From assembly GCA_001910725.1 (NCBI GenBank), contig MJGA01000027.1, positions 124,001-188,000 of the forward strand: a stretch of 64,000 bases of DNA. The letters are read 5' to 3'. Position 1 is the first letter of the stretch. Every line of letters starts with the position of its first letter. A program made the translations under genes and the position numbers. Below, in pieces: positions 45,030 to 56,707 of this stretch. The notes beneath the pieces are model-generated. The model saw nothing but the letters and a program-made list of their open reading frames with translations, searched no databases and was not told where the DNA came from. The DNA comes from Phanerodontia chrysosporium. Taxonomy: Eukaryota > Basidiomycota > Agaricomycetes > Polyporales > Phanerochaetaceae.

Positions 45030-46207
45030 ATGCCTACGTACCACCCTCAGTCAACCGCTCTCATCTCCGGACCAGCTCTAATCACCAACATCCGGCAGCC
45101 AAGCGGACAGCCTCATACTTATTACTTCGATGCGTCCTTCTTTACGGGCGCTGGCCAAAAGCCCCTTCTCGCATATCTTCGCGTATTCGACAGCAACGAC
45201 GTCTTCATAGAAGCGAGGAGGATGCTTGCTGGATCGCCTTTGCCTGAAGACGAAGACTTCACTGACTCACCCAGCCATGATGCATCAGGCAGTGCAGGTG
45301 CCACGGAGTCCAACTCTGACATATCAGAGGCGGAGACCGTGGACGATGATACCCCAATGATATTCTATATACGGGCTATTGTACGTAGCATGCCACGAGC
45401 TCCTGATCTACACTAACAATCAGCCCCTCCAGGTCGCAAAGATAGAAAAGGATGTCGATGTTATGCTCTCGCACGCTTCTCCCAACGAATATGACCTTTG
45501 CGGAGATGTTGTTCAGGTGTGTGTTCTTCTCTGTAGGCTCTGTCCAGGCTATACTCACTGTGGTAAATGTACAGATGGCATTTGCACCCTCATTCACGAA
45601 TACACGAGTCCTACCCATCTTCACGCTGTCAGGAACCGTATCTCTACGTAACCAGCAAGACTCTTCATTCGAAATGGTTCTCCGGCCGTCACTCACGATG
45701 CGTCGAGAGCGAGAGCTATCATTGCGTGCCTGTGCGTACATCACTAATGGTCGATTCGCTAAAATGGATAAGAAGCCGCTTCCCTCGACACACTCTGTTG
45801 TCACCGTCGAAGGACAACTCCGTCAAGTCATACGTGACCCTGACACGAGAGCCCTGGACACACTTGCCATCGATGTCAGCCATCTGTGGTTCGTCGGACA
45901 CAACCAGTCTGCCATGAATGCATTCGTCACCGGTATGTTTTTCCTACCCCCATATAATGGCATAACTTATGTATATACCTCCTCAGATGTCTCACGTACC
46001 AGCCAGCAACCACGCAAGCGGCCGAACTTCGATGATCTGCCTACGACGGGCATGATCACAAGCAAGAAGCGCAAGACCATGGCGACCGCTGCGAGAGCGT
46101 CCAGCGCTGGACCTGACACGACGCCCAGGTCAATCGACAAGGACAAGGAGAAGGCTCCCTCGAGCGGTGTCATGACGCGGTCCAGGTCAGGAAATTCAAC
46201 TCAGTAG
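45030..46207 (+). CDS. Helitron-borne accessory protein of unknown function
   Basis: A complete four-exon gene inside the Helitron, downstream of RepHel on the same strand. ATG at 45030; introns with donors GTACGT, GTGTGT and GTATGT all join in frame; stop at 46207. The N-terminal region (ALISGPALITNIRQPSGQP, YYFDASFFTGAG, LLAYLRVFDSNDVF) and the middle (VLPIFTLSGTVSLRNQ, HSVVTVEGQLRQVIRD) look like alternating beta strands that could form OB-like barrels. An acidic linker (DISEAETVDDDTP) lies between. The C-terminus is basic, with a likely nuclear signal (SKKRKTMA) and KDKEKAPS. I do not recognise a named family. Binding of single-stranded DNA, by analogy with RPA-like genes of plant Helitrons, is only inference. 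Confidence 0.75.
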
Positions 46208-46471
46208 TCATCCGAGTCTCCGTCCTAGGCAAATGTCATGTTACGCAGACCTTGCCGTTTCACTCAATATACTCCAGTGGCATTCTAATCTCCGTATTGC
46301 AGCAACCTGATAGTATTCGAGTCTGTCCCAAGTCTACTATCTCCTACGAATACGACAAATATATTTATCTTCGAGTACGCTCAGCAGCGCGTGGGATCCA
46401 CCATCTTCCGTCGCGCCTAGCACTGCGTTGCAGTCGACCTGATAGCAGCCGCCGAGAAGTCTAGCAACAGA

Positions 46472-46500
46472 CCGTGCCGTAGGCACGGGTCTCCCGCTAG
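46472..46500 (+). other. Helitron 3' terminus: hairpin and CTAG
   Basis: Perfect 7-bp stem CCGTGCC/GGCACGG with loop GTA (46472-46488), 8 spacer bases, then CTAG and host T at 46501. This matches the subterminal hairpin plus CTRR-T rule for Helitron ends and serves as the rolling-circle stop signal. Confidence 0.88.
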
Positions 46501-48824
46501 TTTTATTTATTCACGCACGACCCTTATGACTGTCATGTATCTACCTATATCCTCTAATGCAACGGACTTTGTGTAGCATGAGACTTCTATTCAAAACCAT
46601 CTGTGATTTGACATATCACCACGACCATGTCCTGGGTGCGCATTTTTGGTCCCGCGAGCCTATGTTTTTTCCGGAAAGATATCCATGCCATCGACTTGAC
46701 CCATAGTAATCTCAGGGCGAACAGGCCCGAACAGGGGCGTAAAGTAAGGCCTTGTCGGCCATGCAGAGTGCTGGTAAATAAGTACTGCAGAATCTATTGC
46801 TAGTAAGCAATATACCGGATATGGTGTGCCTAGGCCCGAGGCTAGTTAGGGATCGCGATCATCGCACCGAACGCCACGAAGGCGGGTCGCGCTCAAGTGG
46901 GGCCGGTTCAACCAGCCCGACGCCACGACGCCGACGTCCGCGAGCGACTCAGCGCTTGCCTTCGGGGTCCTCGCGGTGGCATCACGCAAAACCGCTGGGT
47001 CTGCGCCTTTCGCTCATGCCGAACGATCTTTCTATGGATTTGGCTTTGCACAACATGTATCAGTACGACAACCATTCTGGAGGCGCCTACTAACAACTAT
47101 GCTGACAAACATAGCTTAGCGAGGCATAAGTGCAAGACCCATGAAAGACCGCTTGGAAAGAGGGATTAGGACCGGAAAAGACAGAGATACACGAACGAAC
47201 AATAGACGCCCTGTAGTTTTACCAATGAAACTATGTCGTCTTCGTATCCTTGACGTATACGTTCCTGTCGCTGTTTTCGCAGAACAGACAAGCTTTGACA
47301 GCCCGAGCTACAATCTACCTAGTAGTCGTTACTCAGCCGTAAGAAGTAGCCCTCGCTTAAAAACGCGACTTGCGTTCTCTTTTTTGTCTCATGCAGATCC
47401 TCACAATGTAGCCTTCTCATCAGGACTTTGATTAGGTCCAGGCGTTTACCAAGTGAGTGCTGAACTTGAGACAGGCAGGACTAGACCTAGCGCCAAGGTC
47501 GGAACGCAGGCGTTCTTCAAGAATAGCATGCTGACAAGACCTTTCCGTCAGGTACGATAGCGGTGCCCTGCTATCTTTCTCGCTGACCCTGACAGAGCGT
47601 CGCGGATGCTCCCATGGAATGCCTTTTACGCGGGATCAACTGAGACACGCCGAGCGAGTCCATCCGTAGCGTTGCCTCTCTGTCTGGGTTGCCAAGGGTC
47701 CACCTCACGCCGCTAGCCGTGGTTACCAGGTGTCTTGCTCAGCGGCCAAGTTCGAGTCGGGTCCAGGTTCCCGCCGAAAACGAGCCTCGTGGTATGTCTT
47801 GGCCGCAAACGTTCGATCTACGACCTAGATCACTATAAGCTTTGTTGCGCCCTATTTTCCTGGTACCTGGAAAGAGTGGGTGATGCTTATCCTCGCTCAA
47901 GGGCGGCACATGCATACCGACTACAGCTGCGGCGGGACGGCAAGCCACAAACCTGCTGACGAGCGTGGCGTGAGTACACCGACTCGGACTGAGACCGGGT
48001 GCGAGCTTTGATACACGTATGCCCCACGGCGCCCATCTGCTCTGTCAGAACAGCTGCCTGGAGATTGAACGGTCAAGGCCAAAGGCTCTGAACCGAGGTG
48101 GGCGAGGTTCTCTACTGGTTCTCTGCTGTCTCAGAGCTCCGGCGAGACTATCCGAACTCCGTAAGTCGATCATGCGGTCGATCTCTGCATTTTGCCTCCG
48201 CGCTAGCTTCCCCTACCTTCGGAGGCATACGATGCTCCCGGCGGTGTGCTGCTTGCCTCTGCTGCGCCAGCCAATCGTCACCAGGGCCAGCTTCCATCCG
48301 TGTTCGGTGACCTTCCGCGTCGTCGCCGACGGTAAGGAACAGGTCTCTGATCCCACCAAATTGCAGGAAGACAAGAACGTTCGATTGGCCTTCGCATGCC
48401 CTTGGCCAGAGTCCGCGGGCTATGGCGCATCACCTGCGGACGCGCCACGCCTAGAACCCCAGCCGCCGCCATCAGAACCGACGCGAACGTCCGCGGCAGG
48501 CTTCTGCGCGGGCTGCACCAATCGCCAGCCATCGCCGCGCTTTTTCCAGGGTGCAGAACTGTTTAGGCGGCAGACGCTCGCCTGCGGCAGGCACCCCTGC
48601 AGGCTCGCTGCGTCTTCGGAGGGCACAATGCCGTATGTGCACGCGCGAGACTGCTTAAATTCAAGTGCTGATGGGGAATGTCTCACAGCGTGTGTGCGTC
48701 GTAAGGCACGCGCCCGCGATCGGGGCTTCTGTACATAGGTCATAGCTCGCCCCCCTCGAGCCGGCCCATCTTCTTTCATGCCCCCTCGAACCCGTAGCTG
48801 GTGTGTGTGCGTGAAAACGTCTAC
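46501..48824. other. 2.3 kb without a recognisable gene
   Basis: Begins at the Helitron flank. Frames at 46797-47170 and 48019-48738 (239 codons, non-ATG-bounded) show no family. One piece near 47115 reads LARHKCKTHERP, faintly like the end of a C2H2 finger, but the paired cysteines cannot be placed in frame. It may be older decayed repeat sequence. Confidence 0.45.
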
Positions 48825-50318
48825 ATGTCCTCTGCGGTCGCGTCCCCCACCGAAGACTATGGCCCCCTGTGAGTCCTACGAGCGGCTGCCCGTATTTCAC
48901 GTGCTCACAAGCTTTTTTTCTTTTCGTCTTCTGCCAGTGCCGCTCCTTTGGTGCGGTTCACGCTTGATGCAGGAGCGTAGCCCGCTGACATCCCGCCGTA
49001 GCTCATGGGCACCCTCTTCAACTGGGGCCTCTTCGGCATCCTCTCTGTACAAGTGTGTACGTAGCAAGCCCTACCGCGGTTTCGTCTCGCTGACAACGCC
49101 GCCAGATTTGTACCACATCTCCTTCCCGCGGGACCGGTGGACGACAAAGGCGCTCGTGTATTTTGTGTACGTGATCGACACCGTGCAGACGTGCCTCGTC
49201 ACGCGCGACGTCTTCAACGGGTACGCACGGCACTACGGCAACCTTGACGTGCTCGACTCGATCCAGACGGAGTGGCTCGCGGTGCCCGTCTTTAGCAGTG
49301 TCGGTGCGTGTCCACCCGCGTTGCGCGAATCGCTTACGCTCACGCTGACTCTGCGATACCCTTGGCAGTGAGCTGCACGGTGCAGGTGTACTATGCGCAC
49401 CGCATCGGGATTCTCTCCGGCTCGCAGATCCTGCGCGGGCTTGTATGTGTGGTACGTAGCCCACCCCCGCGCTCGCCACCGACCGAGGCCACTCACGCGA
49501 CGTCCTGCAGCTCGCGCTCGTTGCCGGCGTCTCTGGCATCGTTGCCGGATCGCAGGCGTTCCGGGTGCCCAAGTTCTCCGAGCTCGAAGGCACGGCGTCG
49601 ATCAGCACTGGTGTACGTATCCCGGAGTTCTGGCAAGGCACGCGCTGAGCACCGCTGCAGATCTGGCTCGCAGGCGACGCCGCCTGCGATATCATCATCG
49701 CGGTCCTCATGGCCTACTTCGTGAGTCCCGCACGCGCGAGATGGAGTGCAACGCTGACGGAGTGCTCAGCTCCTGCGGCACGACAGCAAGATTAGCCAGA
49801 CGCATGCAATCGTGCAGCGGCTCATCCGGCTCGTGATCGAGACGGGCACCTTGACCGGTACGCTATGTATTCCCTCGGTCCACACGCGCACTCACGCAGC
49901 CGTCGGGCCAGCGCTGGCGGCGTCGATCGACGTCGTGCTGTACTACGCGTTCCCGCACAAGGCGTACCACAGCTGCCCGGCGACGGTGCTCGCGAAGCTG
50001 TACTCGAACTCGATGCTCGCGATCTTCAACAGCCGCATCCGCATCGTCGGCAGCCGCGACTGGAGCGCCTCGGACGGCGACGCGATCAGCCTCGACGGCG
50101 CGGCGCGCGGCGGGCAAGCGTCGCTCGGCCCTATCGTCTTCACGCGCGCGACGCGCACGGAGATCAGCACGTTCGCAGCCGGGGGTCCCACTGGCGTGTC
50201 GGGCGAGCCGGAGCTCTGGGCGGAGGACGGCACGGGTGTGCAGGTGCGTCTTTATCCGGCTTTGAGGTCGCTTCTGCGCGTGCTGATTCGGCTGGTGGCA
50301 GCCGTCAGGGAGTATTAA
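48825..50318 (+). CDS. DUF6534 seven-helix membrane protein
   Basis: Member of the Agaricomycete-expanded DUF6534 family of multi-helix membrane proteins of unknown function. ATG at 48825. Exon 1 (44 nt) joins a 13-nt exon (48938-48950), which joins exon 3 at 49002, giving PLLMGTLFNWGLFGILSVQV. Donor GTACGT then leads to YLYHISFPRDRW, the family signature. Later helices are LVYFVYVIDTVQTCLV, VVSCTVQVYYAHRIGI, LAGDAACDIIIAVLMAYFLL and AALAASIDVVLYYAFPHKAY-like segments, then the hallmark KLYSNSMLAIFNSR. The C-terminus is a soluble tail (ASLGPIVFTRATRTEIST). I take the in-frame stop at 50318, although a last intron from about 50243 is possible. A second family member lies at 56.7-58.5 kb. Confidence 0.82.
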
Positions 50319-51019
50319 AAAGCCCCAGGACCTTGCGGTTGTCTGAGTAGGCCTACAGCTTTGTGTGTACGTTGGCGGCGAGCCGTTGTCAGAGGCGCGT
50401 GGGCGCATGTACTCTCTTGTCGTCTTATGCAGTTGTGGTCTGTCGCTCGTTAGATTTATGGTGTCATGCTATATGTCCCTTCTGTGTGTCGGCGGGGGAA
50501 GACGAGCGCAAAAGCTCCTGACCAGGGGTGATTGCGTTCAGCTACTGAGCGCGGGACACCCTTGGTGAATTGCTTTGATTACGTAAGGTCGCGATCAGTG
50601 AATTTGTTGATACAGCCTTATTTGAATATTACTTACTACCATCAGTACGGCGTACTTACCAGTTGTTACTCAAGTAGTAAGCTCGAATGACTTAGAAGAC
50701 TAGGTTAGAATTTTTGCAAAGCAGCCCGGTCGCTTTCATCTCTTCCCCCTCCGACTAGACGACCCCGTTGATCATGGTTACTGGTCACGACTGAACGTCA
50801 TTCATTCACACAACAACTTTTACAACTCCATCTTAGCTAGAATAGGTCTAAGCAGCGACGTGCTGGCCTGCCAGCCAGTGCACAACGCACGTTGTCCGTC
50901 TTCAACAGCACCTCATGTCCTTCCTCTCCGGCCTTATGAATGCGGCGCCACCATGCCACGCACGTCATGCAACCCTGATGGTGGGAGAGGTTGTAATCGG
51001 AGATGGCGTATTGGACCTA
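50319..51019. other. Intergenic, converging 3' ends
   Basis: About 700 bases, AT-richer, holding 3' UTRs of two convergent genes. No gene or repeat recognised. Confidence 0.5.
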
Positions 51020-52131
51020 CTACCTCGAAGGTGATTCAGCCTGGGCAGCGAGGGCCGGTATGCGTGTGTACCGAGGCTCAAGGCCAACGGGGAGTTGACG
51101 CAGCCAAACCGACAAGTCAACGGCCCTCGCCTTCGATGGAGTCATCTTCGCCTGCCATTCGGCGATGTCTGCTGACGAGGAGCGGGAGGGTGTTGAACGA
51201 GCACTGGCCGGCGGCAGCGCTCGTGTCTGCAATGGCGGTACTACTCGTGCAGCTGATGGCGTTCCTCGTCTTCCCGATGGTAAGGTCTGTGAGCTGGGAT
51301 GCGGAGACGCGATGTTCGCTGAGCCGAGCATCCTGCTGCCAAGTGGCGAACGAGGCGCCACAATGGGTTGCCGCGAGGAGAGACCCAGCTCCGCGATGGG
51401 AATGTTGAGCGTGACCACGATGCTCTGTGGCGACCGGGTCACTGGATCAGGATGTGAATATACATAGATTCTTCAGCACACGAACCTCGGGCCTTCCAGA
51501 TGGCGTCCTGCTAATCACCACCGCAGTGCGCTTCGGCAGTGATGTAGTAAGCGCGTGGTTGGTCGTCGACGATGCAGCAGGCGTGCTAGTGGGAAGGGCA
51601 CACCTGTCAGCTTAGCTTGCGACAGATAAACGCGACTACTCACGCGAAATTGTGCATATCTACGAGCGGCAGCACGAGGTCGATATGCTCTTGGGCGATC
51701 TTCCGTAAGTCGTGCGCCTCCCTCCGGTACCACGCTGTCCACATCATCGCGTTGATGAAATTACCCAGTGTTCTGTCGATGAAGGCCCATCCAGTCTTCG
51801 GAGGGTGCGTGGTAGATAGCCACACATCGAAGTGCTCAACGATGTCCGTGCAGATACTGAGCTGGCGGATGATGTCAACGACACAAGGGGAAGTAAACGC
51901 AAAGTTGGCATGAGTAGCGAGTTGCCGTTTCATGAGCTCCAGAACGCCCCGGACGTCTTTGAGATATCTTTGCATCTCCTCGATCTCGCTGTCGGCTCGG
52001 TAACAGTTAGAAAGCAATCTGCAGCTATACGCTATAAGGGCAATGAGTGATACGAAATCCCCGAAACTTCCAAACGTAGGGGAAAAAGAGACAGACGATG
52101 AAGAGGAAACGGGTGGGACTGGGCCAGCCAT
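51020..52131 (-). CDS. Protein resembling the fungal STAND/NLR N-terminal domain
   Basis: The ATG at 52131 opens a Ser-rich leader and then FGSFGDFVSLIALIAYSCRL, EEMQRYLKDVRGVLELMKRQ and a long helical region (NFINAMMWTAWYRREAHDLR). This is the pattern of the N-terminal helical domain found in many Agaricomycete proteins, including fungal NLR-like (STAND) receptors. Two introns (donors GTGAGT near 51643 and GTTCGT near 51500) join in frame to a Pro/Ser/Arg-rich tail (RMLGSANIASPHPSSQTLP, SVWLRQLPVGLEPR) ending at 51020. No NACHT or NB-ARC domain, ankyrin or WD repeats follow, so it is a stand-alone domain. A function in self/non-self or signalling is speculative. Confidence 0.65.
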
Positions 52132-52931
52132 GATTACGAAGTATTGTGGCGAGCCGGGGAAAGGTCTCTAGAGATTATATGGTGACGTGACCGTCGGACC
52201 CTTTCCGAATCCCTGCACAGGACAGACGCGTGGGGGTAAGGCGATACCCTGTATGCATGCTGTCAGCACGTGAGAGAACGAACGTCTGATTAAACTTTGA
52301 GCGTACTTTGTTTTAGCGTGTTTCGCTTTTTCAGTGATGTGCCAATCTGCAGTTCGTGGTCTGGCAACGCATAGTCAGTGCGGTTGAGTGCAGATCCACG
52401 ATATCAAACAAAACGTCTGCATGCAGAATGGGCCTTCCGCCGCAGGCTCCCCGCAGACTTCATGCTCAGCCACAGCACCGGCTTCAACCACAGGGCGCAG
52501 CCTGAGAGTTTGTGATGGCGTGGCGTGACACAATTCCGGGTACAGGACTGCTGAATCGGAGCTCTTGTCAGTCCCACGCATGACACGAGTCTCTGGCACA
52601 ACCAAGTCCAATACACGGCGGGCCCGTGCCGACCTATGAGATAACGGCGCGCGGCATGCACAGCGTCGCGCAAGGTGTGGCCCGATACGCTCTCCACGGA
52701 GGCACTGCACGACAGCGAGTCGGATTTCTAAAGGGACCGCGTCTTCAGTATGGGAACCTTATGTGACGATCGAGGCAGCACACCTCTAACAATGTTTCCG
52801 CGGCACGGGCTCTAGATGCTAGACATCTTTGGTGTGGCACCTCACACCGTTTGCGAGCGAGACCCAGAGTCAAAACGACGGAAAATCCCATTACAGAGTG
52901 ATGGCAGCTCTAAGATACAATGTAAAAGAAA
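52132..52931. other. Intergenic, no gene recognised
   Basis: About 800 bases. Minus-strand frames of about 100 codons at 52375-52710 show no domain. Expected to hold the promoter of the gene at 52131 and the 3' UTR of the permease. Confidence 0.5.
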
Positions 52932-55193
52932 TCAATGCGCGAAGCGGAAGTCCAAACGGCGGTTCCCGACGTCCTTCGTCGTCGCGAGGTAGTGCGCCTG
53001 CTCCTCGGGGGTCATCGCGTTCCAGATGCGGTCACGCTGCCGGTTGCGCCAGATGTAGTACAGCTTCGTGCCGGGGTACAGGATGAGCAGGTTGACGCAG
53101 CTGATCGTGATCAGCGTGCGGTTGCCGCGGCGGTAGCGTGGCGCATCGTCCGCGCGGTAGATGTTCGCAGACACGACCGAGCTTAGCTGCACGAACATGT
53201 TGTACAAGGATGCGTTGACCGTCCGGCTCGCGACCGCTCCGCGTTGCGCGAGCACCAGCCGACCTGGATGGGATGCGTATATGGATACGAGAGTAGCGCA
53301 GTAGCCAGGCCCTGCAGACAAATTAAATCAGTCCTCGACCAGGATGACTCGAGCGAAGTGTAGGACGCACATAGTAAATCCATTGGTTCGGATTTTCCGG
53401 GAGGCAGTAAATTGCGATGAGGAACGGCAGGGCCCAGATGTCTTCCAGCATCGATATGATCGCGCGATCGTTGACGGCCTCTGAGAGTAGGGTGACCAAC
53501 CACATCGTGATGAAGCCTAACACCGTCGACGGAATGGTGAGGAGATTAGTCTCAAAGGTACCGAAGCTAGACAACGTGCTTCGTGAGTGCCTTCGAAAGA
53601 CTGTATAGATAAATAAGACATACCCCAGGTGCCTCAGCGACAGCGTAAGGTACGAGCCGGGTGGACTGATCGGGATACCAAACATGAGACCGCTGTACAA
53701 TCGTCAGGATGGGATATAAGGATGACTGTGAGCAGGACGCTTACAGAATGTACAGCGGCCAGAGGTCGTAGTCCAAGACTGCCGTCCAGAGGCGCTTCAA
53801 CGTCAAACCTTCCCGGTTGTGCATGTCGCCCTTAGTTGGGTCATCGCGAAGCACGCGTGAGACCACGATCGTCTCCTCGCGCTCGGTGAACCAGCCGTTG
53901 GGCCGGAACCACTTCTTCGTCTGTGTCGGAGACGGCGGCATCATGAAGAACGTCGCCAGTCCAATCGCCAGTGTCAGGCACCCTCTGTCAGCACGGGTCA
54001 GTCGGAAAACGAAGTACAATACCAGGGAGGCACTTACTCGACGAGGAACAGCCAGCGCCAGCCAGCCTTGCTGAGGTACCCACGCATGTGCAAGACGCCA
54101 TACGCGATGAAGCTAGCGACGATGCTGCAGACATTCGACGACATCCAGAAGAACGCCAGCCGGAGAGGAAGCTCTGTCTTCGTGTAGAAATCTGCACGGC
54201 AGTCAGGATACCATCATGCCATGACGGTGAGGAGCACGCACAGGAGAGGTAGAGGATCAAGTCCGGGATGAAGCCGCCCTGGATGAAGCCGAGGAGCGCA
54301 CGACACAACAGGAAGCTTGTCCGACCGACAGCCAGAACTGGCCGAGCGTGACGATAGCTGCGTCCGATTTAGCACATGACGCGAACGACGCAATTTATGC
54401 CGAACTTACACCAAAGACACATCTGGGTGGGAATCCAACGATCTGGCCCGACCTAAAACGGCGCAGCATCAGCAGACTGCGTGTCCACGGACGGCTAAGT
54501 GCTCGTACCTTCTTGCTGACCAGCTGGCTGGGCAGTTCAGCGGCAAGGAAGGCCAAGCGGAAAACCGTGTTCCCCAGGTTGTAGTCGTCCGTAGTCATGT
54601 GCAGGTCGGGAAGGAAGTTGTCCGTGTTAGCTTGCGACAAGTTGCCCCGGTCGATGTTCAGCTGCGAGACAATGAGTTCAACACTGAGCGTCCCACGTAG
54701 CGCGGCAGCTTACCGCAGAGAAGCTGATAGCAGCCCACAACATGACCCGCCAGTCAATTTTCCTCACGATAGCCTGTACAATGGGAAGGCGTTAGACGAG
54801 CTGCGGGGTACATAAGGCTAAATGGCGTACCTGCTCCTCGCGGAACGTCCAGCGAGCATCTGGATCGAAGCGATGCAGGTTCTCGTACTTCTCCGAGGGC
54901 CAGTAGTGCTTCGCGAGGACCGGGTCGTCGAAGACACTCCGCCGAGTGGCACATGCATCGAGGTCGTGAGGCTGCACCTGCTTCCGTCGGAATAGAATGT
55001 CGGTGAACCGCGGCTTCTCGTCGAGCTGGGGAAGCAGGTCCGACGTCGACGCTGAGAGGTGGCTCGCGGCGTCCCGCTTGTCAATGAGCTCACTCGCGCT
55101 GTCCTTCTGGTCGATGGACGACGCGCTGGAGTGCACCCTGTCGGCAGTGACTTTCGGGTCGGCCGGCAGTTCTGCGAGAGATGGTGATGCCAT
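52932..55193 (-). CDS. MFS anion:cation symporter, DAL5/TNA1-like permease
   Basis: Major facilitator of the anion:cation symporter family, which includes yeast allantoate (DAL5) and nicotinate (TNA1) permeases; plasma membrane. ATG at 55193, with a long hydrophilic N-terminus (about 125 residues) ending FREEQ. Then come [33 protein letters not shown] (the family's first-loop signature), [80 protein letters not shown] and [14 protein letters not shown]. The second half has [20 protein letters not shown] and ends [20 protein letters not shown]. Stop at 52932. About a dozen introns; those between 53.2 and 53.75 kb are approximate. The true substrate is unknown. Confidence 0.87.
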
Positions 55194-56707
55194 GGCTGTC
55201 GACGGTGACGGTCGCGTCCCGAGAGAAGTAGGATTTGGGCCGGAAGACGGACTCCCACCTCACCATGGGCAGCGTGCAGTAGTTAATAAACCCATCAACG
55301 GCCCGCCAGGTCTCAAGTGTTCCTGACACGCCATCTTCAGTGATGCAGCGTACAACAGTGCCAGTGGGAGCGGCACAGTGTCCCGCTCTGCATCCCTGAA
55401 GATAAGCCAGTGAGGTTGAGCGAGTGCGGTATTGCACCATTCGCGGACGCTAGTCGCAGCGGAGCAGGTAAGCGCTGAAGACGCAGTACAGAAGCCGGAT
55501 GGCGACACGCACGCAAGTGACCAGGAAGTGCGCCGAGACCATGATTGTGCATCAGGCTTGTGGGTATATGCTGCCGAGCTGAGCGAACTGCTGCCGTGAC
55601 GATGCACATGGGCTGCTGTATCGCTATGCCGTGCCTATAGGCCGTCCGAGGGCACATTGCGCAATAAGTTTGGATAATGCTGCAAGTTGGCAGTCAGCAA
55701 TGGCGGACAAACGCTTTCACATGCATACACAGTGCATTTCGCACGGCACGACCACAAAGAAGGCGTGGTGATGCCAGGATTACTCCTCGTCGGAAGCCAT
55801 GATGCCAGCAAGGCCCAGGGCACGCAAACCTTGCTCGACAACTCAGGCACCGTCCAGGAAGCGACGTTCTTATTCCTCCAGCAGATTGGCTCACCTCGTG
55901 TCAACCGGTGAGAGCTCTGACCTTATGAACACACGCGGATTAGCGGGCTTTGATACTGTCATTTGGTGCACGGTATTCGATCCGGCGCGGCCTAAGTATG
56001 GTGTCTGCTGTCATAAGGTAGGGCTTTGGGGGTACGGTGTGAGACAGAAGTCAACAGCAATGCATCAAACACGTACCAGGCCAATTCGAGGCGCAGATCG
56101 AGGATAGGTAGTGGTAATATCCACAGTCAATGTCAACTGAAGCGTTGCCAGTTGCTGGATCGCTGTGCAGTCAAGACGTTGAGTCGATGGTTGGTGGTGA
56201 TATTAGCCTCAGAGCGATTTGGGGACAGCACATTGTATAATCGCATATCCAGATCAGTGGATGTATACAGGATGGTCAAGCAGCTGCCGGTCAAGTCAGA
56301 AAACAAACGCGGAGCCCGGCGAATTAGCGCCGGGCGCTTATCACTCGCCAGCAAGCTGAAGACGTTTTGAATACCGGGTTGCCTCACGCATTGCATATAC
56401 GCAACCCCAACCTCCAAGAAAACAAGACTAATAATAAATACAGCACTATATTCGAGCTCTTAAGGAGACGGGCTATAAAGTCCCAATACCATCCGGTCTT
56501 CGCGGATGCAAGTGTGGTTATGCAAAGGAAGACCCAGGGCCTCTCGTAGCGTAAGCAGCCTTCGAGCTCATCGAAGAACGTACTGCTCCCTACAGACATG
56601 TACCCGCATGAGCTGCGGGATCACGTGCAATCGTCAGATACGTACTCGATAGGGCACTGGATCGAATATCTCTACCTTTGCCCCAGCATCCTGAAAGGCA
56701 CCATATG
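55194..56707. other. 1.5 kb without a recognisable gene
   Basis: Short overlapping frames on both strands, none with family motifs. It should include the permease promoter and the 3' flank of the DUF6534 gene. Confidence 0.45.

Larger units (their letters stand above)
39364..46500 (+). mobile_element. Helitron (rolling-circle transposon), 5' end not resolved
   Basis: Rolling-circle DNA transposon carrying a RepHel gene and a second gene on the same strand. The 3' end is textbook: a 7-bp hairpin (CCGTGCC, loop GTA, GGCACGG) at 46472-46488, then 8 bases and CTAG at 46497-46500, followed by host T. There are no terminal inverted repeats or target duplications, as expected. The 5' terminus lies between 38757 and 39364; the coordinate given is the first coding base, so it is a minimum. 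Base composition is visibly less GC-rich than the flanking transporters. The RepHel frameshift suggests this copy is no longer autonomous. Confidence 0.88.

Noticed and set aside
46897..47169. Possible C2H2 zinc finger (LARHKCKTHERP)
   Set aside because: The Cys pair and the His pair are in different frames, and no intron with a usable donor joins them without a stop.
48019..48738. 239-codon plus-strand open frame
   Set aside because: No recognisable family, amino acid bias typical of non-coding GC-rich sequence, and no splice continuity.
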